Shown: piece after piece, positions 1 to 8,292 of the stretch
Layout of the letters: each line of letters starts with the position of its first letter
Numbering within the stretch: position 1 is the first letter of the stretch
Notes under the pieces: generated by a model
What the model saw: only the letters and a program-made list of their open reading frames with translations
The model's database searches: none
Told to the model about the DNA's origin: nothing
Made by a program: the position numbers and the translations under genes
Assembly (NCBI RefSeq): GCF_024197615.1
Contig: NZ_JAKUKE010000002.1
Location: 61,001-125,000 of the forward strand
Direction: 5' to 3'
DNA: 64,000 bases
Source: Desulfuromonas sp. KJ2020
GTDB taxonomy: Bacteria > Desulfobacterota > Desulfuromonadia > Desulfuromonadales > SZUA-540

Positions 1-414
1 TCAGAGCCGTCCGAGGTCAGTAAATCGGACGATAAGGTATCGACGCCAGAGGATGAAACCGCGACCAAACCGACACGAGCCAGGCGGAGCCGAAGCAGCG
101 CCAAAAAACCGGCAGAAACCGCGGAGGAAAAGGCGCCGGCTGCCGGCAAGGAGAAAACGCAGACGGAATCCACCAGCCCAGCCAAGGCGACCGAGGAGAA
201 AAAACCGGCGGCCCGAAGCCGGCGGCGTACCAGCGCCAAAAAGAGTGACACCGTGAAAACCACCGACCAGGACGCCCCACCGGCACCTACGCCAGAGGCC
301 CCCGAACAAAAGACTGCCACCGGCGAGACGGCATCGGATAAATCTGCCGCCAAGCGCCCGACGCGACGGAAGAAACCTGCCGCCGTCAAAAAGGAAGAAA
401 ATAGTCCAGAATAG
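1..414 (+). CDS. C-terminal tail of a truncated gene, Lys/Arg/Pro/Ala-rich
   Basis: The reading frame is open from the first base to a TAG at 412-414 and gives 137 residues with no start, so the gene begins outside the window. The segment is low complexity, rich in Ala, Lys, Pro, Glu and Arg, with two similar basic stretches (ARRSRSSAKKPAE and ARSRRRTSAKKSD) that look like an imperfect internal repeat. It is probably disordered and nucleic-acid or membrane-surface binding. Such tails occur on Rne/Rng-type ribonucleases and other RNA enzymes of this bacterial group, but no catalytic domain is visible and I do not assign a function. It converges on the Smr gene and ends directly before a hairpin terminator. 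Confidence 0.7.
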   Translation, partial: SEPSEVSKSDDKVSTPEDETATKPTRARRSRSSAKKPAETAEEKAPAAGKEKTQTESTSPAKATEEKKPAARSRRRTSAKKSDTVKTTDQDAPPAPTPEAPEQKTATGETASDKSAAKRPTRRKKPAAVKKEENSPE

Positions 415-415
415 A

Positions 416-450
416 GAAAAGGCCGGGCAGATCGCCCGGCCTTTATCGTT
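416..450. terminator. Bidirectional intrinsic terminator between convergent genes
   Basis: An 8-bp GC stem (GGCCGGGC at 421-428 with GCCCGGCC at 434-441) closes a 5-nt loop, flanked by A residues on the left and TTTATCGTTT on the right. It separates the plus-strand tail gene from the minus-strand Smr gene. The same stem sequence is reused in the terminator behind ptsP. Confidence 0.8.
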
Positions 451-1124
451 TAATCACGGGCACGCAGAAAAACCACCAGCGCGCCTTCACCTCCATACTG
501 CCTGGGAGCCCGTCCCCACTCGCTGACCCAGGCGCGCCCTTCCTGCGCCAGGTAGCGCTCCATGTCGTCGCGCAGGATCGGCTCCTTGCCGGAACTCTTT
601 CCCCGCCCGGTAATCACCAGCACCACTTTGCGCTGGTGATACAGAGAATCTTCCAGAAAAAAGCGCACCTTTGTCCGCGCCTCCTCCCGGGTGAGTCCAT
701 GCAGATCGAGCGTCGCCTCGGGACGCAGCTTCCCCTTACGCAGCAGCTTCATGCGCCGGGGCGTGGCTTCTGGCGTTTCCTCCTCCGGGTATTCATCGGC
801 AAAGGTCACTTCCATTTTACCCAGCACCTGCAGAAACAGCTCCTGCTCCGTAAGAGGCTCTTCCCGCTGCTCGGCGGAGGGAGGCGTTTCGCCCTGAAGG
901 TCCGCATCCTCGTCCCTGTCCATAGCGGCCGCATCGAACCCAAGGCGGGCCATTTCCAGAGCAAAGAGAGCTTCTGTATCCGCCCTCTCTTCCGCCACAA
1001 CCGGTTCGGTTGCCGCCTCGGGGGATTCTTTCGGTGGTTTTGTGGCTTCAGAAAACTGTACCCCCTTCAAGGTTTTGAAGGGGGTACAGGTCAAGCCGTT
1101 TTCAGATTTTTTGTTGCGGCTCAA
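450..1124 (-). CDS. Smr domain protein (MutS2 C-terminal-like nuclease domain)
   Basis: The 224-residue product has a variable acidic N-terminal half and a C-terminal Smr domain from about residue 135. LDLHG lies at 139-143 and the glycine-rich TGRGKSS loop at 172-178, both hallmarks of Smr domains, which in MutS2 and related stand-alone proteins nick or bind DNA or RNA. The start read here is a TTG two bases after the stop of the upstream TPR gene, with GAGG about nine bases before it, so translational coupling is likely; no in-frame ATG exists before residue 59. Substrate and pathway cannot be told from sequence. Stand-alone Smr proteins have been linked to DNA recombination and to mRNA cleavage at collided ribosomes. 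Confidence 0.85.
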   Translation of the reverse strand: MSRNKKSENGLTCTPFKTLKGVQFSEATKPPKESPEAATEPVVAEERADTEALFALEMARLGFDAAAMDRDEDADLQGETPPSAEQREEPLTEQELFLQVLGKMEVTFADEYPEEETPEATPRRMKLLRKGKLRPEATLDLHGLTREEARTKVRFFLEDSLYHQRKVVLVITGRGKSSGKEPILRDDMERYLAQEGRAWVSEWGRAPRQYGGEGALVVFLRARD

Positions 1125-1126
1125 AA

Positions 1127-1852
1127 CTAGCGCCTCACGATTTTGCGGCGTCCCTGGATGGCTTTGGTCTGTTGTTTGATCAGGGCGCCGGGCTTTTCGA
1201 GGTGGAACTGATACCAGATGTCTCCATAATCCATCATCCGCATCCGCCGCCCTTCTTTCAGGGCTTCCAGATTAGCCTGCAGGGTTTCATTGCCGCCCAC
1301 TTTCTTGAGTCCCTTTTCCATGATGGAAACCGCCTTCTCCCGCTCTCCGACCTTTTCCAGACAAAAGGCATAGAGATTCCAGAGAAAGGGCTCCTTTTTG
1401 GTGCCGCCAACCGCCTTCTCGAAGGTCTCAATCATCTTGGAAGTTTTTTGTTTCTTCATGTAGCAGACGGCCAGCATCCCCATGGCGACCCAGTGACGCA
1501 CGAAGCCCTTCTGCAGATAGTCGAAAGCCTTGGCGAAGTCCTGCTTGATGTACAGAATCATGCCGATCTGGGCATTGACCTGAGACTTGATATAAAACTG
1601 CCACTTCGCATATTTGAAGCCGGACTCAAGAGTTTTAATGGCTTTTTCTGAACGTCCCGCCTGAATATCGCGCTGGGCGATATTCATCAATTCCCCGATC
1701 TTTTTCATGATGAAACGGGTAATGAGGAAGAAAGGGATGGTAAAGGCGATGACACCGGCGATCACGGCAATCCAGTAGTCAACCTCGGCAAACAGCGTGA
1801 GGGAAGCAGCCACGGCCGTACCGATGAGCATGGAGATGAGAAGATTGTACAT
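1127..1852 (-). CDS. Membrane-anchored tetratricopeptide-repeat protein
   Basis: The product (241 residues from the ATG at 1852) starts with two adjacent hydrophobic segments (roughly residues 3-22 and 28-47), followed by a basic linker and several degenerate TPR-like helical pairs such as IAQRDIQAGRSEKAIKTLE. This suggests a hairpin anchor in the inner membrane with a cytoplasmic helical scaffold. A TTG 48 bases upstream is an alternative start but has no good ribosome site, whereas the ATG has AAGGA 11 bases before it. The gene is immediately upstream of, and probably co-translated with, the Smr gene. I do not recognise a specific function. Confidence 0.65.
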   Translation of the reverse strand: MYNLLISMLIGTAVAASLTLFAEVDYWIAVIAGVIAFTIPFFLITRFIMKKIGELMNIAQRDIQAGRSEKAIKTLESGFKYAKWQFYIKSQVNAQIGMILYIKQDFAKAFDYLQKGFVRHWVAMGMLAVCYMKKQKTSKMIETFEKAVGGTKKEPFLWNLYAFCLEKVGEREKAVSIMEKGLKKVGGNETLQANLEALKEGRRMRMMDYGDIWYQFHLEKPGALIKQQTKAIQGRRKIVRR

Positions 1853-1944
1853 AAAACTGGCAATCCTTTCCAGAGGAATGAAAATGGGGAAGTTTAGCAA
1901 CGGGTCAGCTAAAAGTCAAAAAATATCCGGCGACAGCAAAACCT

Positions 1945-3615
1945 TCAGCCCCGAAAATCACCTCTGACCATCAGGGTCAGGCTGTCACCGGGTCGCAAAA
2001 CGTGCTCCTGGGACAGATTGTTCCAGTCCATGATCTGATGCGTCCCCACATCAAACTGCCTGCCGATCCCCCAGAGGGTATCGCCGGACTTGACACGATA
2101 GACGATCTTGCGCACCGGGCCGGTCTTTTTGGCGGCAGTCTTGTCGGGCTTGGCCGAGGTGGCGCTGACGATGAGGGTCTGGCCGGGGCGGATGACATTG
2201 CTCCAGCCCAGGCGATTCCACACCCGCAACTCTTTTTCCCTCACCCCGAACCGACGGGCCACGCTCCAGAGGCTATCACCTTTACGAACGGTATAGGTCG
2301 CTCTTTTGCTGCGCACATAATCGTCGGAAAGTTCATTGATGGGCCGGTGGGTAAACCCCTTCTTGAGCGGCAGGATAAGATCCATACCCACCCTGAGGGC
2401 ACGGGGATTCTTGATATTGTTCAGGGCGATGATGTCATCGACGCGAATGCCGTGTGTTTTGGCCAGAGCGAGCAGCGTATCGCCCTGCCGGATGCGGTGG
2501 CGGGCATAATTGGCGCGCTCGTCGGCAGGAATGACGGCGTACTTTTCGGTAAAGGCCCCCAGGGTACCCACCGGGACCCGCAGAGCGTAATCCTTCTCGC
2601 CCGGGGGAGTAGACCAGCGCTTCAACTCGGGGTTCAGGGCTTTAATCTCATCATAGGGGACGCCGCAAAGATCGGCGACAATCTCCAGATCCGTGGCACT
2701 GGGAATGCGAGCCACCTCGAAATCGAGGGGCTGCTCGTATTCCAGGTCGGTAAAGCCGTACTTTTCCGGCTCCTTGGCGATCAGCGTCACCGCCAGCAAC
2801 TTGGGCACGTAATTCTTGGTTTCGTTCTGCAGATAGGAACCGTGGCTGAGCTCCCAGAAATCCCGGGTGTTGTATTTACGGATGGCCTGACGCAATTTGC
2901 CGCCACCCGCATTGTAGGAAGCGATGGCAAGATACCAGTCACCGTCGAATTGGCGATGCAGATCCCTGAGAAAACGCGCCGCCGCCCGGGTCGATTTTTC
3001 AAAATCGCGACGTTCGTCGCGCCACCAGTCGTTCCGGAGACCGAAAATCTTGCCGGTACTCTCGATAAACTGCCAGGGCCCGGCCGCATGGGCCCAGCTG
3101 TAAGCGCGATTATTGAAACCCGATTCGATCATAGCCAGGTAGGTCAGGTCCTGCGGCAGCCCTTCTTCGGCAAAAATCTGCCGCATCATAGGAAGATAGC
3201 GACCCGAGCGCTCGAGCCAGCGCCGGAATGCGGTCGGACTGCGCCGGGCGTAATAGTCGATGAAATACTGGACCTTTTCATTTTCCACTACCGGAAAATC
3301 AAAAGTAACCTCAGCGGGAACGACATTAACCCCTTCATCATCGGGCGGCGTCTGCTCATCGGAAAGGAGCAGCAGTTCATCGTCATCGGGCAAGACGAGA
3401 GGATCGAGAGAGGAGAGGTCCACATCGGCATCGAGAAGGGAATAATAGGCCATGGCCTGGTCGGAGTGGACCAGCAGGGATAAGTGTTCGCTGAGTCGAT
3501 TTTCGCTGGCGGCGCTTTCTTCAGGGACGGAAGAGCCAGAACCCGCCCCCCCCAAAAACGTCGGCGTGCACCCTGCGAGCAAGAGAAACAGGGCGATAGC
3601 CCCCGGTATTTTCAT
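1945..3615 (-). CDS. mltD: Membrane-bound lytic murein transglycosylase D (lipoprotein)
   Basis: The 556-residue product has a lipoprotein signal with lipobox LLAGC (Cys16), an SLT domain and three C-terminal LysM peptidoglycan-binding repeats. In the SLT domain the catalytic Glu lies in MIESGF (about residue 164), followed by AAGPWQF and ASYNAGGG, the usual SLT motifs. The enzyme cleaves glycan strands of murein with formation of 1,6-anhydro-muramic acid at the inner face of the outer membrane. The start at 3615 was chosen because GGGAGG lies six bases upstream and it gives a clean signal peptide; an extension of nine residues upstream would disrupt the signal. It sits alone between the TPR gene and hflX. 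Confidence 0.93.
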   Translation of the reverse strand: MKIPGAIALFLLLAGCTPTFLGGAGSGSSVPEESAASENRLSEHLSLLVHSDQAMAYYSLLDADVDLSSLDPLVLPDDDELLLLSDEQTPPDDEGVNVVPAEVTFDFPVVENEKVQYFIDYYARRSPTAFRRWLERSGRYLPMMRQIFAEEGLPQDLTYLAMIESGFNNRAYSWAHAAGPWQFIESTGKIFGLRNDWWRDERRDFEKSTRAAARFLRDLHRQFDGDWYLAIASYNAGGGKLRQAIRKYNTRDFWELSHGSYLQNETKNYVPKLLAVTLIAKEPEKYGFTDLEYEQPLDFEVARIPSATDLEIVADLCGVPYDEIKALNPELKRWSTPPGEKDYALRVPVGTLGAFTEKYAVIPADERANYARHRIRQGDTLLALAKTHGIRVDDIIALNNIKNPRALRVGMDLILPLKKGFTHRPINELSDDYVRSKRATYTVRKGDSLWSVARRFGVREKELRVWNRLGWSNVIRPGQTLIVSATSAKPDKTAAKKTGPVRKIVYRVKSGDTLWGIGRQFDVGTHQIMDWNNLSQEHVLRPGDSLTLMVRGDFRG

Positions 3616-3666
3616 AACAACCTCCCGTTTTCCGAAGGCCAAAACTACATGGAAACCCCTTGTGTG

Positions 3667-5304
3667 TCAAGGAGTTCCGCCCGAGTCGGGCCAGAAACGT
3701 CGTTCCAGTTCATGCAGCAGCGGCATGAAAGTGGCGCGGTCACGGGCACTGACCGGGATAGCCTCAAAGCGGCGACACAGGGGTGGGACCTCTTCTTCTG
3801 GAACCAGGTCGATTTTGTTGAAAACCAGCAGGCGGGGGATGCGGTGCAGCTCCAGGTCGGTCAGAATTTTTTCAACGGCGGCCATCTGCTCTTCGAAACG
3901 CGGATTGGAAAGGTCGACCACATGCAGCAGCAGGTCGGCATCTTCCAGCTCTTCCAGTGTAGCCTTGAAGGCCCCCATCAGGCTCTTGGGCAGATGGCGG
4001 ATAAAGCCGACGGTGTCGGTGATAATGACCTCGCGTTCCATGGGAAAGCGCAGCCGCCGCGTTGCCGTGTCAAGGGTGGCAAACAGAAGGTCTTCCGTCA
4101 GCACCTGGCTCTGGGTGAGCGCATTGAGCAGAGTGGATTTGCCGGCATTGGTGTAACCGACGATCGAAACGATGGGGACATCGGTGCGAATCCGCCGCTG
4201 CCGCCGCTGCCGCCGCCCTTTTTCCAGATTCTGCAGCTGCTTTTCGAGGCGGGAGATGCGATCGCGGATGCGCCGTCGATCGATTTCCAGCTTGGTTTCC
4301 CCGGGGCCACGACCACCGATGCCGCCCATCAAACGGGAGAAGGCGGTGCCTTTGCCGGTGAGGCGGGGCAGGATATATTTGAGCTGGGCCAGTTCAACCT
4401 GCACCTTGCCGTCGAGGGTATGGGCGCGGCGGGCGAAGATGTCGAGGATGAGCTGCGAACGGTCGACAACCTTGAGATCGGTGATGGCCGACAGGGAACG
4501 CACCTGGGTCGGGCTGAGATCCTGATCGAAGACCAGCAGGGTGGCTCCCTGCTGCAAGGCGGCGATAACCACTTCCTTGATTTTCCCCTCGCCCATCAGG
4601 TATTTGGGATTGAGCTGCCGCGGACGCTGCATGACCCGGTCGACGACCAGCACATCGGCCGTGCGAGCCAGTTCAGCCAGTTCATCAAGGGAATCCTCCA
4701 CCTGCTGGCGTCCCTGCTGGCTTACCGAGATCAGAATGGCCTTCTCCCGGGTGTCGGCCAGATCGATGGTTTCGGCCATCTTCCGCTCCAACTCCTCATC
4801 AAGAGAACGGAAAAAGGTCGCTGCCTCCAGGTCCAGGGCGTAGATGGACGGGGCGCTCAGAACTTCGACGCTTTTGCCTTCCGGATTGGGGGGCAGCAGA
4901 TGGGCGTAGTGAACCTTGCCGGGAAGCCCCTGCTGTCCCACGGTCAGCACCATCATCAGGTCGAGGCGCAGCAGGGCCAGGTCGGTGAGATCGTCCTGGG
5001 AGAGGGGTTCTCCCTTAAGGTGGGTGTGGATGCAGCGCAGGCCCCGCAGACCGCTGCGCCCCAAGGCATAGGAGGACAGATCAGGAATGACGATTTCCCG
5101 GTCGTCCCCGACGATGACATACCGCACCGTCCCCTGCCGGTCGACAATAATCCCGAGCTGCCTGCCGATCTCGAAGGAGCGTTCCGTCAGATAGCGGGCC
5201 AGTTCGGCGGTGACGACCTCACCGACAGGCACCCGCCGATTGGCGATCCGTTCAAGAGCTTTGAGCTGGCTGGGTTTGAGCCCCGTGACATTACCGTGGA
5301 TCAA
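3667..5304 (-). CDS. hflX: Ribosome-associated GTPase HflX with long N-terminal domain
   Basis: The 545-residue protein carries the HflX domain (about residues 185-375, with the glycine-rich GGIGGRGPGE segment) and a G domain: GYTNAGKS at 383-390, DTVGF at 430-434 and NKID at 496-499. HflX splits stalled or stress-inactivated 70S ribosomes. It is about 120 residues longer than the E. coli protein; the extra N-terminal region has an HTH-x6-S-x2-D string (His93, His95, Ser102, Asp105) resembling a JAMM/MPN metal site. Translation starts at a TTG preceded by AGGGGG eight bases upstream; no ATG fits. A terminator hairpin lies directly upstream. Confidence 0.92.
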   Translation of the reverse strand: MIHGNVTGLKPSQLKALERIANRRVPVGEVVTAELARYLTERSFEIGRQLGIIVDRQGTVRYVIVGDDREIVIPDLSSYALGRSGLRGLRCIHTHLKGEPLSQDDLTDLALLRLDLMMVLTVGQQGLPGKVHYAHLLPPNPEGKSVEVLSAPSIYALDLEAATFFRSLDEELERKMAETIDLADTREKAILISVSQQGRQQVEDSLDELAELARTADVLVVDRVMQRPRQLNPKYLMGEGKIKEVVIAALQQGATLLVFDQDLSPTQVRSLSAITDLKVVDRSQLILDIFARRAHTLDGKVQVELAQLKYILPRLTGKGTAFSRLMGGIGGRGPGETKLEIDRRRIRDRISRLEKQLQNLEKGRRQRRQRRIRTDVPIVSIVGYTNAGKSTLLNALTQSQVLTEDLLFATLDTATRRLRFPMEREVIITDTVGFIRHLPKSLMGAFKATLEELEDADLLLHVVDLSNPRFEEQMAAVEKILTDLELHRIPRLLVFNKIDLVPEEEVPPLCRRFEAIPVSARDRATFMPLLHELERRFWPDSGGTP

Positions 5305-5318
5305 CCGGTGGTCCCCCT

Positions 5319-5345
5319 AAAAGAAAAGGGCCCTTGCGGGCCCTT
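5319..5345 (-). terminator. Intrinsic terminator behind fabI, abutting the hflX ribosome site
   Basis: Read on the minus strand, GGGCCC, loop GCAA, GGGCCC (5343 down to 5328) is followed by TTTTCTTTT. It should end fabI transcripts. The T tract runs straight into the hflX ribosome site, so hflX expression requires read-through or a promoter inside or overlapping this hairpin. Confidence 0.75.
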
Positions 5346-5371
5346 GTAAACTTTCAACAAGACCCGCTTTC

Positions 5372-6142
5372 TCAGGCGGGCACGACGGTACTGAAGCCGC
5401 CATCGACGAAATGGACTTCGCCGGTCACGCCGCTGGAGAGATCGGAAACCATGTAAACGACGGACTTGCCTACATCCTGCTGGTCAACAGCCCGGCGCAG
5501 AGGCGCGTACTGATCCATCAGCTTGAGTTTCTCGCGCAGACCGCCAACACCCGAGGCAGCCAACGTCTTGATGGGGCCGGCCGACACGGCGTTGACCCGG
5601 ATCTTCTTCTCGCCAAGTTCGGCGGCCAGGTAACGCACCGAGGCCTCCAGGGCCGCCTTGGCCACGCCCATGACATTGTAGTTGGGCACGGCGCGGGTGG
5701 CGCCCAGATAGGTCAGAGTAACAACGCTGCCGCCGTTGTTCATGAGGGGTACCGCATAGCGGGTGACGGCCACCAGAGAGTAGGCGCTGATATCCATGGC
5801 CAGCTTGAAACCTTCGCGACTCGTTTCGCTGAAGGGACGCTTGAGGTCGTCCTTGTTGGCGAAGGCGACGGAATGCACGACAAAGTCGATATCCCCCCAG
5901 ACTTCTTTTACCTTGGCGAAAACCGCTTCGATGTCCTCATCACGCCCAACATCACAGGGGAGGATCAGATCGGACCCCAGGCTTTCGGCCAGGGGGCGAA
6001 CCCGCTTTTCCAGCGCTTCATTGAGATAGGTGAAAGCCAGGGTGGCGCCGGCTTCCTTAAGTTGCTGGGCCGCTCCCCAAGCGATGCTCATATCGTTGGC
6101 GACACCAAAAATAATGCCGCGTTTTCCCGTCATCAAACCCAT
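5372..6142 (-). CDS. fabI: Enoyl-[acyl-carrier-protein] reductase (NADH), FabI type
   Basis: The 256-residue protein is a short-chain dehydrogenase of the FabI subfamily. It has the N-terminal nucleotide-binding segment GVANDMSIAWG, the Tyr-x6-Lys catalytic pair Tyr155 and Lys162 in YNVMGVAK, the additional Tyr in LTYLGA, and the SAGPIKTLAASG segment of the substrate-binding region. It catalyses the last step of fatty-acid elongation, reducing trans-2-enoyl-ACP with NADH, and is the triclosan-sensitive type. It appears monocistronic, with its own promoter, a palindrome over the predicted start point and a terminator behind it. Confidence 0.96.
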   Translation of the reverse strand: MGLMTGKRGIIFGVANDMSIAWGAAQQLKEAGATLAFTYLNEALEKRVRPLAESLGSDLILPCDVGRDEDIEAVFAKVKEVWGDIDFVVHSVAFANKDDLKRPFSETSREGFKLAMDISAYSLVAVTRYAVPLMNNGGSVVTLTYLGATRAVPNYNVMGVAKAALEASVRYLAAELGEKKIRVNAVSAGPIKTLAASGVGGLREKLKLMDQYAPLRRAVDQQDVGKSVVYMVSDLSSGVTGEVHFVDGGFSTVVPA

Positions 6143-6168
6143 ATCGTTTCGTCCTCCATGATATTCTC

Positions 6169-6219
6169 AACCACTTAACGCAAGTGGTTTTTATTAGCAG
6201 ATAGGTGAAGATAAAGCAA
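6169..6219 (-). promoter_or_regulatory. fabI promoter with palindromic operator candidate
   Basis: On the minus strand, TTGCTT (6219-6214) and TAATAA (6196-6191) are separated by 17 bases, a good sigma-70 promoter. Immediately downstream, over the predicted start point, lies AACCACTT-N5-AAGTGGTT (6189-6169), a perfect 8-bp inverted repeat. A repressor site for fatty-acid control, or an mRNA leader hairpin, would both fit. The half-site does not match the FadR, FabR or FapR consensus sequences I know. Confidence 0.55.
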
Positions 6220-6256
6220 GAAGTTTAGCCGCGTCGGCATTTCCCCGGCCGCCTGC

Positions 6257-7021
6257 TTACTGCCCCTTGATAAGCTTCAGCAGATCATCGGCCTTCTTGT
6301 AGCCGGGAGCCACCAGTCCGTCAGGCAGAACCAGGGTGGGGGTCGAACGGATACCCAACTGCGGGGCCAGGGCAATGGTCTGATCCACCACATCCGTATC
6401 ACAGAGTGGAACGGGCACCGGTTTGCCGGCGAAGCTGTCCTCCAGCATCTCCAGCGAGCCGGCACAGATGATGCTCTGGGAGATTCCGTAGGCCTTGGGG
6501 TGCATCTTGAGGGGGAACAATTTGATCAGAAAAGCGATATCCGGATCGCGACGCACCACTTCCTGAAGTTCGACGTGCAGCTTTTTGCAGTAGGGGCATT
6601 CGGGATCGGTAAAGACAATGACGCGGGTCGACGCCTGGGGATTCCCCAGGACGAGGGCATCCTGCAAAGGAATGCGGCCGACATCAATGCGGTTGAGTTC
6701 CGCCTCGCGCTGGCTGGTCAGGTTTTTGCCGTCCTTCAGGCGGATGACGTTTCCCGCGACCACGTAGCTCTTGGAAAAATCAACGTAAAGCGGAAAGCGC
6801 TTGCCCTGCTTTTCGGCTTCCACCAGCCACAGGCCGGGAACCTCGGCAAAGTCAACCCGCAACACCTTGTCCACGCCATCCTTGAGCAGTTCACCGGCTT
6901 CTTGCTGTGAGAGGCTGTGGCATTGGCGGCATTCCCCTGCCCCACAGCCATCCTTCTGAAAAGCCAGGGCATTGAGATTGAAAAGACCCATGAACAGTAT
7001 GGTAAAAAACAGTTTTTTCAT
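6257..7021 (-). CDS. DsbC-like periplasmic thioredoxin-fold protein with N-terminal CxxCH
   Basis: The 254-residue protein has a signal peptide (about residues 1-20), a DsbC/G-type N-terminal region and a thioredoxin fold with the active-site motif CPYC at 142-145 and a cis-Pro in RSTPT near residue 225. This points to periplasmic disulfide isomerisation or reduction. Unusually, directly after the signal peptide it has C26-x4-C31-x2-C34-H35, so CRQCH is a formal c-heme attachment motif. A role in handling the CxxCH cysteines of multiheme cytochromes is plausible for this organism but is inference. It is transcribed divergently from mntP. Confidence 0.85.
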   Translation of the reverse strand: MKKLFFTILFMGLFNLNALAFQKDGCGAGECRQCHSLSQQEAGELLKDGVDKVLRVDFAEVPGLWLVEAEKQGKRFPLYVDFSKSYVVAGNVIRLKDGKNLTSQREAELNRIDVGRIPLQDALVLGNPQASTRVIVFTDPECPYCKKLHVELQEVVRRDPDIAFLIKLFPLKMHPKAYGISQSIICAGSLEMLEDSFAGKPVPVPLCDTDVVDQTIALAPQLGIRSTPTLVLPDGLVAPGYKKADDLLKLIKGQ

Positions 7022-7242
7022 TTGTCGTCCTTTCCGCTCTTATTCTCTGTCGACGATTTCGTCGCGACGCTCTGAAATGAACACGAAAAATCTGCCAGCA
7101 AGAATAATACGCTTGGGCACTTTTCGCAACCACCAAGCCAACGGCCCCCGTCACAACGTTGACTTTTGCCCTGAGGTGGACGAGAATCACCATCCGGTCG
7201 CGCACTCACCAGACGGCCGAACTTCACCAGAGAGCTATTGCC

Positions 7243-7809
7243 ATGTCAAACTCGACCCTTATCGGCATCGCCTTGGCGTTGGCCATGGATGCCTTTGCCG
7301 TCGCCCTCGGTGCGGGGCTGACCCTTGAGCGCCTCACCGGTCGCCATCTTTTTCGCCTCGGCTTCCACTTTGGCCTCTTCCAGGCCCTCATGCCCATCCT
7401 CGGCTGGCTGGCCGGCCTGACGGTGCAGCAGTGGATAACGGCTTACGACCACTGGCTGGCTTTCGCCCTGCTCGCTTTCGTCGGCGGCAAAATGATCCGG
7501 GAGGCGTTCCATGCCGAGGAAGAGCGGGACAACAGAGACCCGACCCGCGGCATGACCCTGGTCATGCTTTCCCTGGCCACCAGCATCGATGCCTTGGCCG
7601 TGGGGCTGACCCTGGCGATGATCGGGGTGAGCATCTGGATTCCGGCCGCAGTGATCGGGATCGTTGCCGGCGCCCTGACCGTAGCCGGCATGTTTCTGGG
7701 GCGCCGCATCGGCACCCTGTGGGGGCCACGGGTGGAAATCCTGGGAGGACTGATCCTCATCGGCATTGGCGCCAGAATCCTGCTGGAACATACCCTCTGG
7801 GCCGCCTGA
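7243..7809 (+). CDS. mntP: Manganese efflux pump MntP
   Basis: The product has 188 residues, the same size as E. coli MntP, with six predicted membrane segments arranged as two similar halves. Each half has a conserved acidic membrane motif (AMDAFAV near residue 13 and SIDALAV near 118) that in MntP is required for Mn(II) export. The ATG at 7243 was chosen because it gives exactly the family N-terminus; upstream in-frame sequence is basic and not membrane-like. The 221-base divergent spacer was inspected for an Mn-sensing yybP-ykoY riboswitch; some resemblance exists but the conserved GGGGAGUA core is missing. Confidence 0.9.
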   Translation: MSNSTLIGIALALAMDAFAVALGAGLTLERLTGRHLFRLGFHFGLFQALMPILGWLAGLTVQQWITAYDHWLAFALLAFVGGKMIREAFHAEEERDNRDPTRGMTLVMLSLATSIDALAVGLTLAMIGVSIWIPAAVIGIVAGALTVAGMFLGRRIGTLWGPRVEILGGLILIGIGARILLEHTLWAA

Positions 7810-7820
7810 CGGCACCATCA

Positions 7821-7850
7821 AAAAAAGGGGCCCCATGGGACCCCTGTATC
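7821..7850. terminator. Bidirectional terminator between mntP and glyoxalase gene
   Basis: GGGG-C-CCC-AT-GGG-A-CCCC at 7827-7844 folds with a single mismatch. On the minus strand it is followed by seven T residues, so it clearly terminates the convergent gene downstream of 7881, and probably mntP as well. Confidence 0.7.
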
Positions 7851-7880
7851 CTGTCTGTTCCAGCCTGACCAGCATGCCGG

Positions 7881-8261
7881 TCAGGCCCGGATAACTTCGA
7901 CCATATAGCCATCCGGATCGGCCAGAAAGTAAAACCTCCCCACGGCATCGCCCAGCCCTTTGATCGGCCGCGGGTTGAGACCCAGCTCCTCGTGACGCCG
8001 GTGTGAGGTTTCGAGGTCTTTGACGGCAAGCGCGATGTGGGAGTAGCCGTCCCCAACCTCATAAGGCTTGTCGCGATCATGGTTGTGGGTCAGTTCCAGC
8101 TCAAAGGACTGCCCGGGAGCGCGCATGTAGCAAAGAGTGAAACCCTGCTCGTCAAAATCGAGGCGCCGGGACACTTCGAAGCCAAAGGCTTCCCGATAAA
8201 ATTTTTCCGAAGCCGCCAGGTTGAATACCCGCAGGCAGACGTGAATCATCTGATAATCCAT
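7881..8261 (-). CDS. gloA: Glyoxalase I (lactoylglutathione lyase), VOC family
   Basis: The 126-residue protein is a two-module vicinal-oxygen-chelate fold. Metal ligands align with E. coli GloA: His7, Glu56 in FELELTHN, His75 in GYSHIAL and Glu122 in GYMVEVI. The enzyme would isomerise the methylglyoxal hemithioacetal of a low-molecular-weight thiol. The start at 8261 was chosen because AGGAGGAAGG stands just before the ATG; a longer in-frame extension has no support. Whether the thiol is glutathione is not certain in this group of anaerobes, so another VOC lyase or epimerase is an alternative. Confidence 0.8.
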   Translation of the reverse strand: MDYQMIHVCLRVFNLAASEKFYREAFGFEVSRRLDFDEQGFTLCYMRAPGQSFELELTHNHDRDKPYEVGDGYSHIALAVKDLETSHRRHEELGLNPRPIKGLGDAVGRFYFLADPDGYMVEVIRA

Positions 8262-8292
8262 TCCTTCCTCCTTTGACAAGTCTCTTTGCCGC

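Noticed and set aside
7050..7242. Possible yybP-ykoY Mn riboswitch before mntP
   Set aside because: A GTTGAC...TTTTGCCCTGAGG stretch resembles the 3' half, but the conserved GGGGAGUA core and matching stems were not found.
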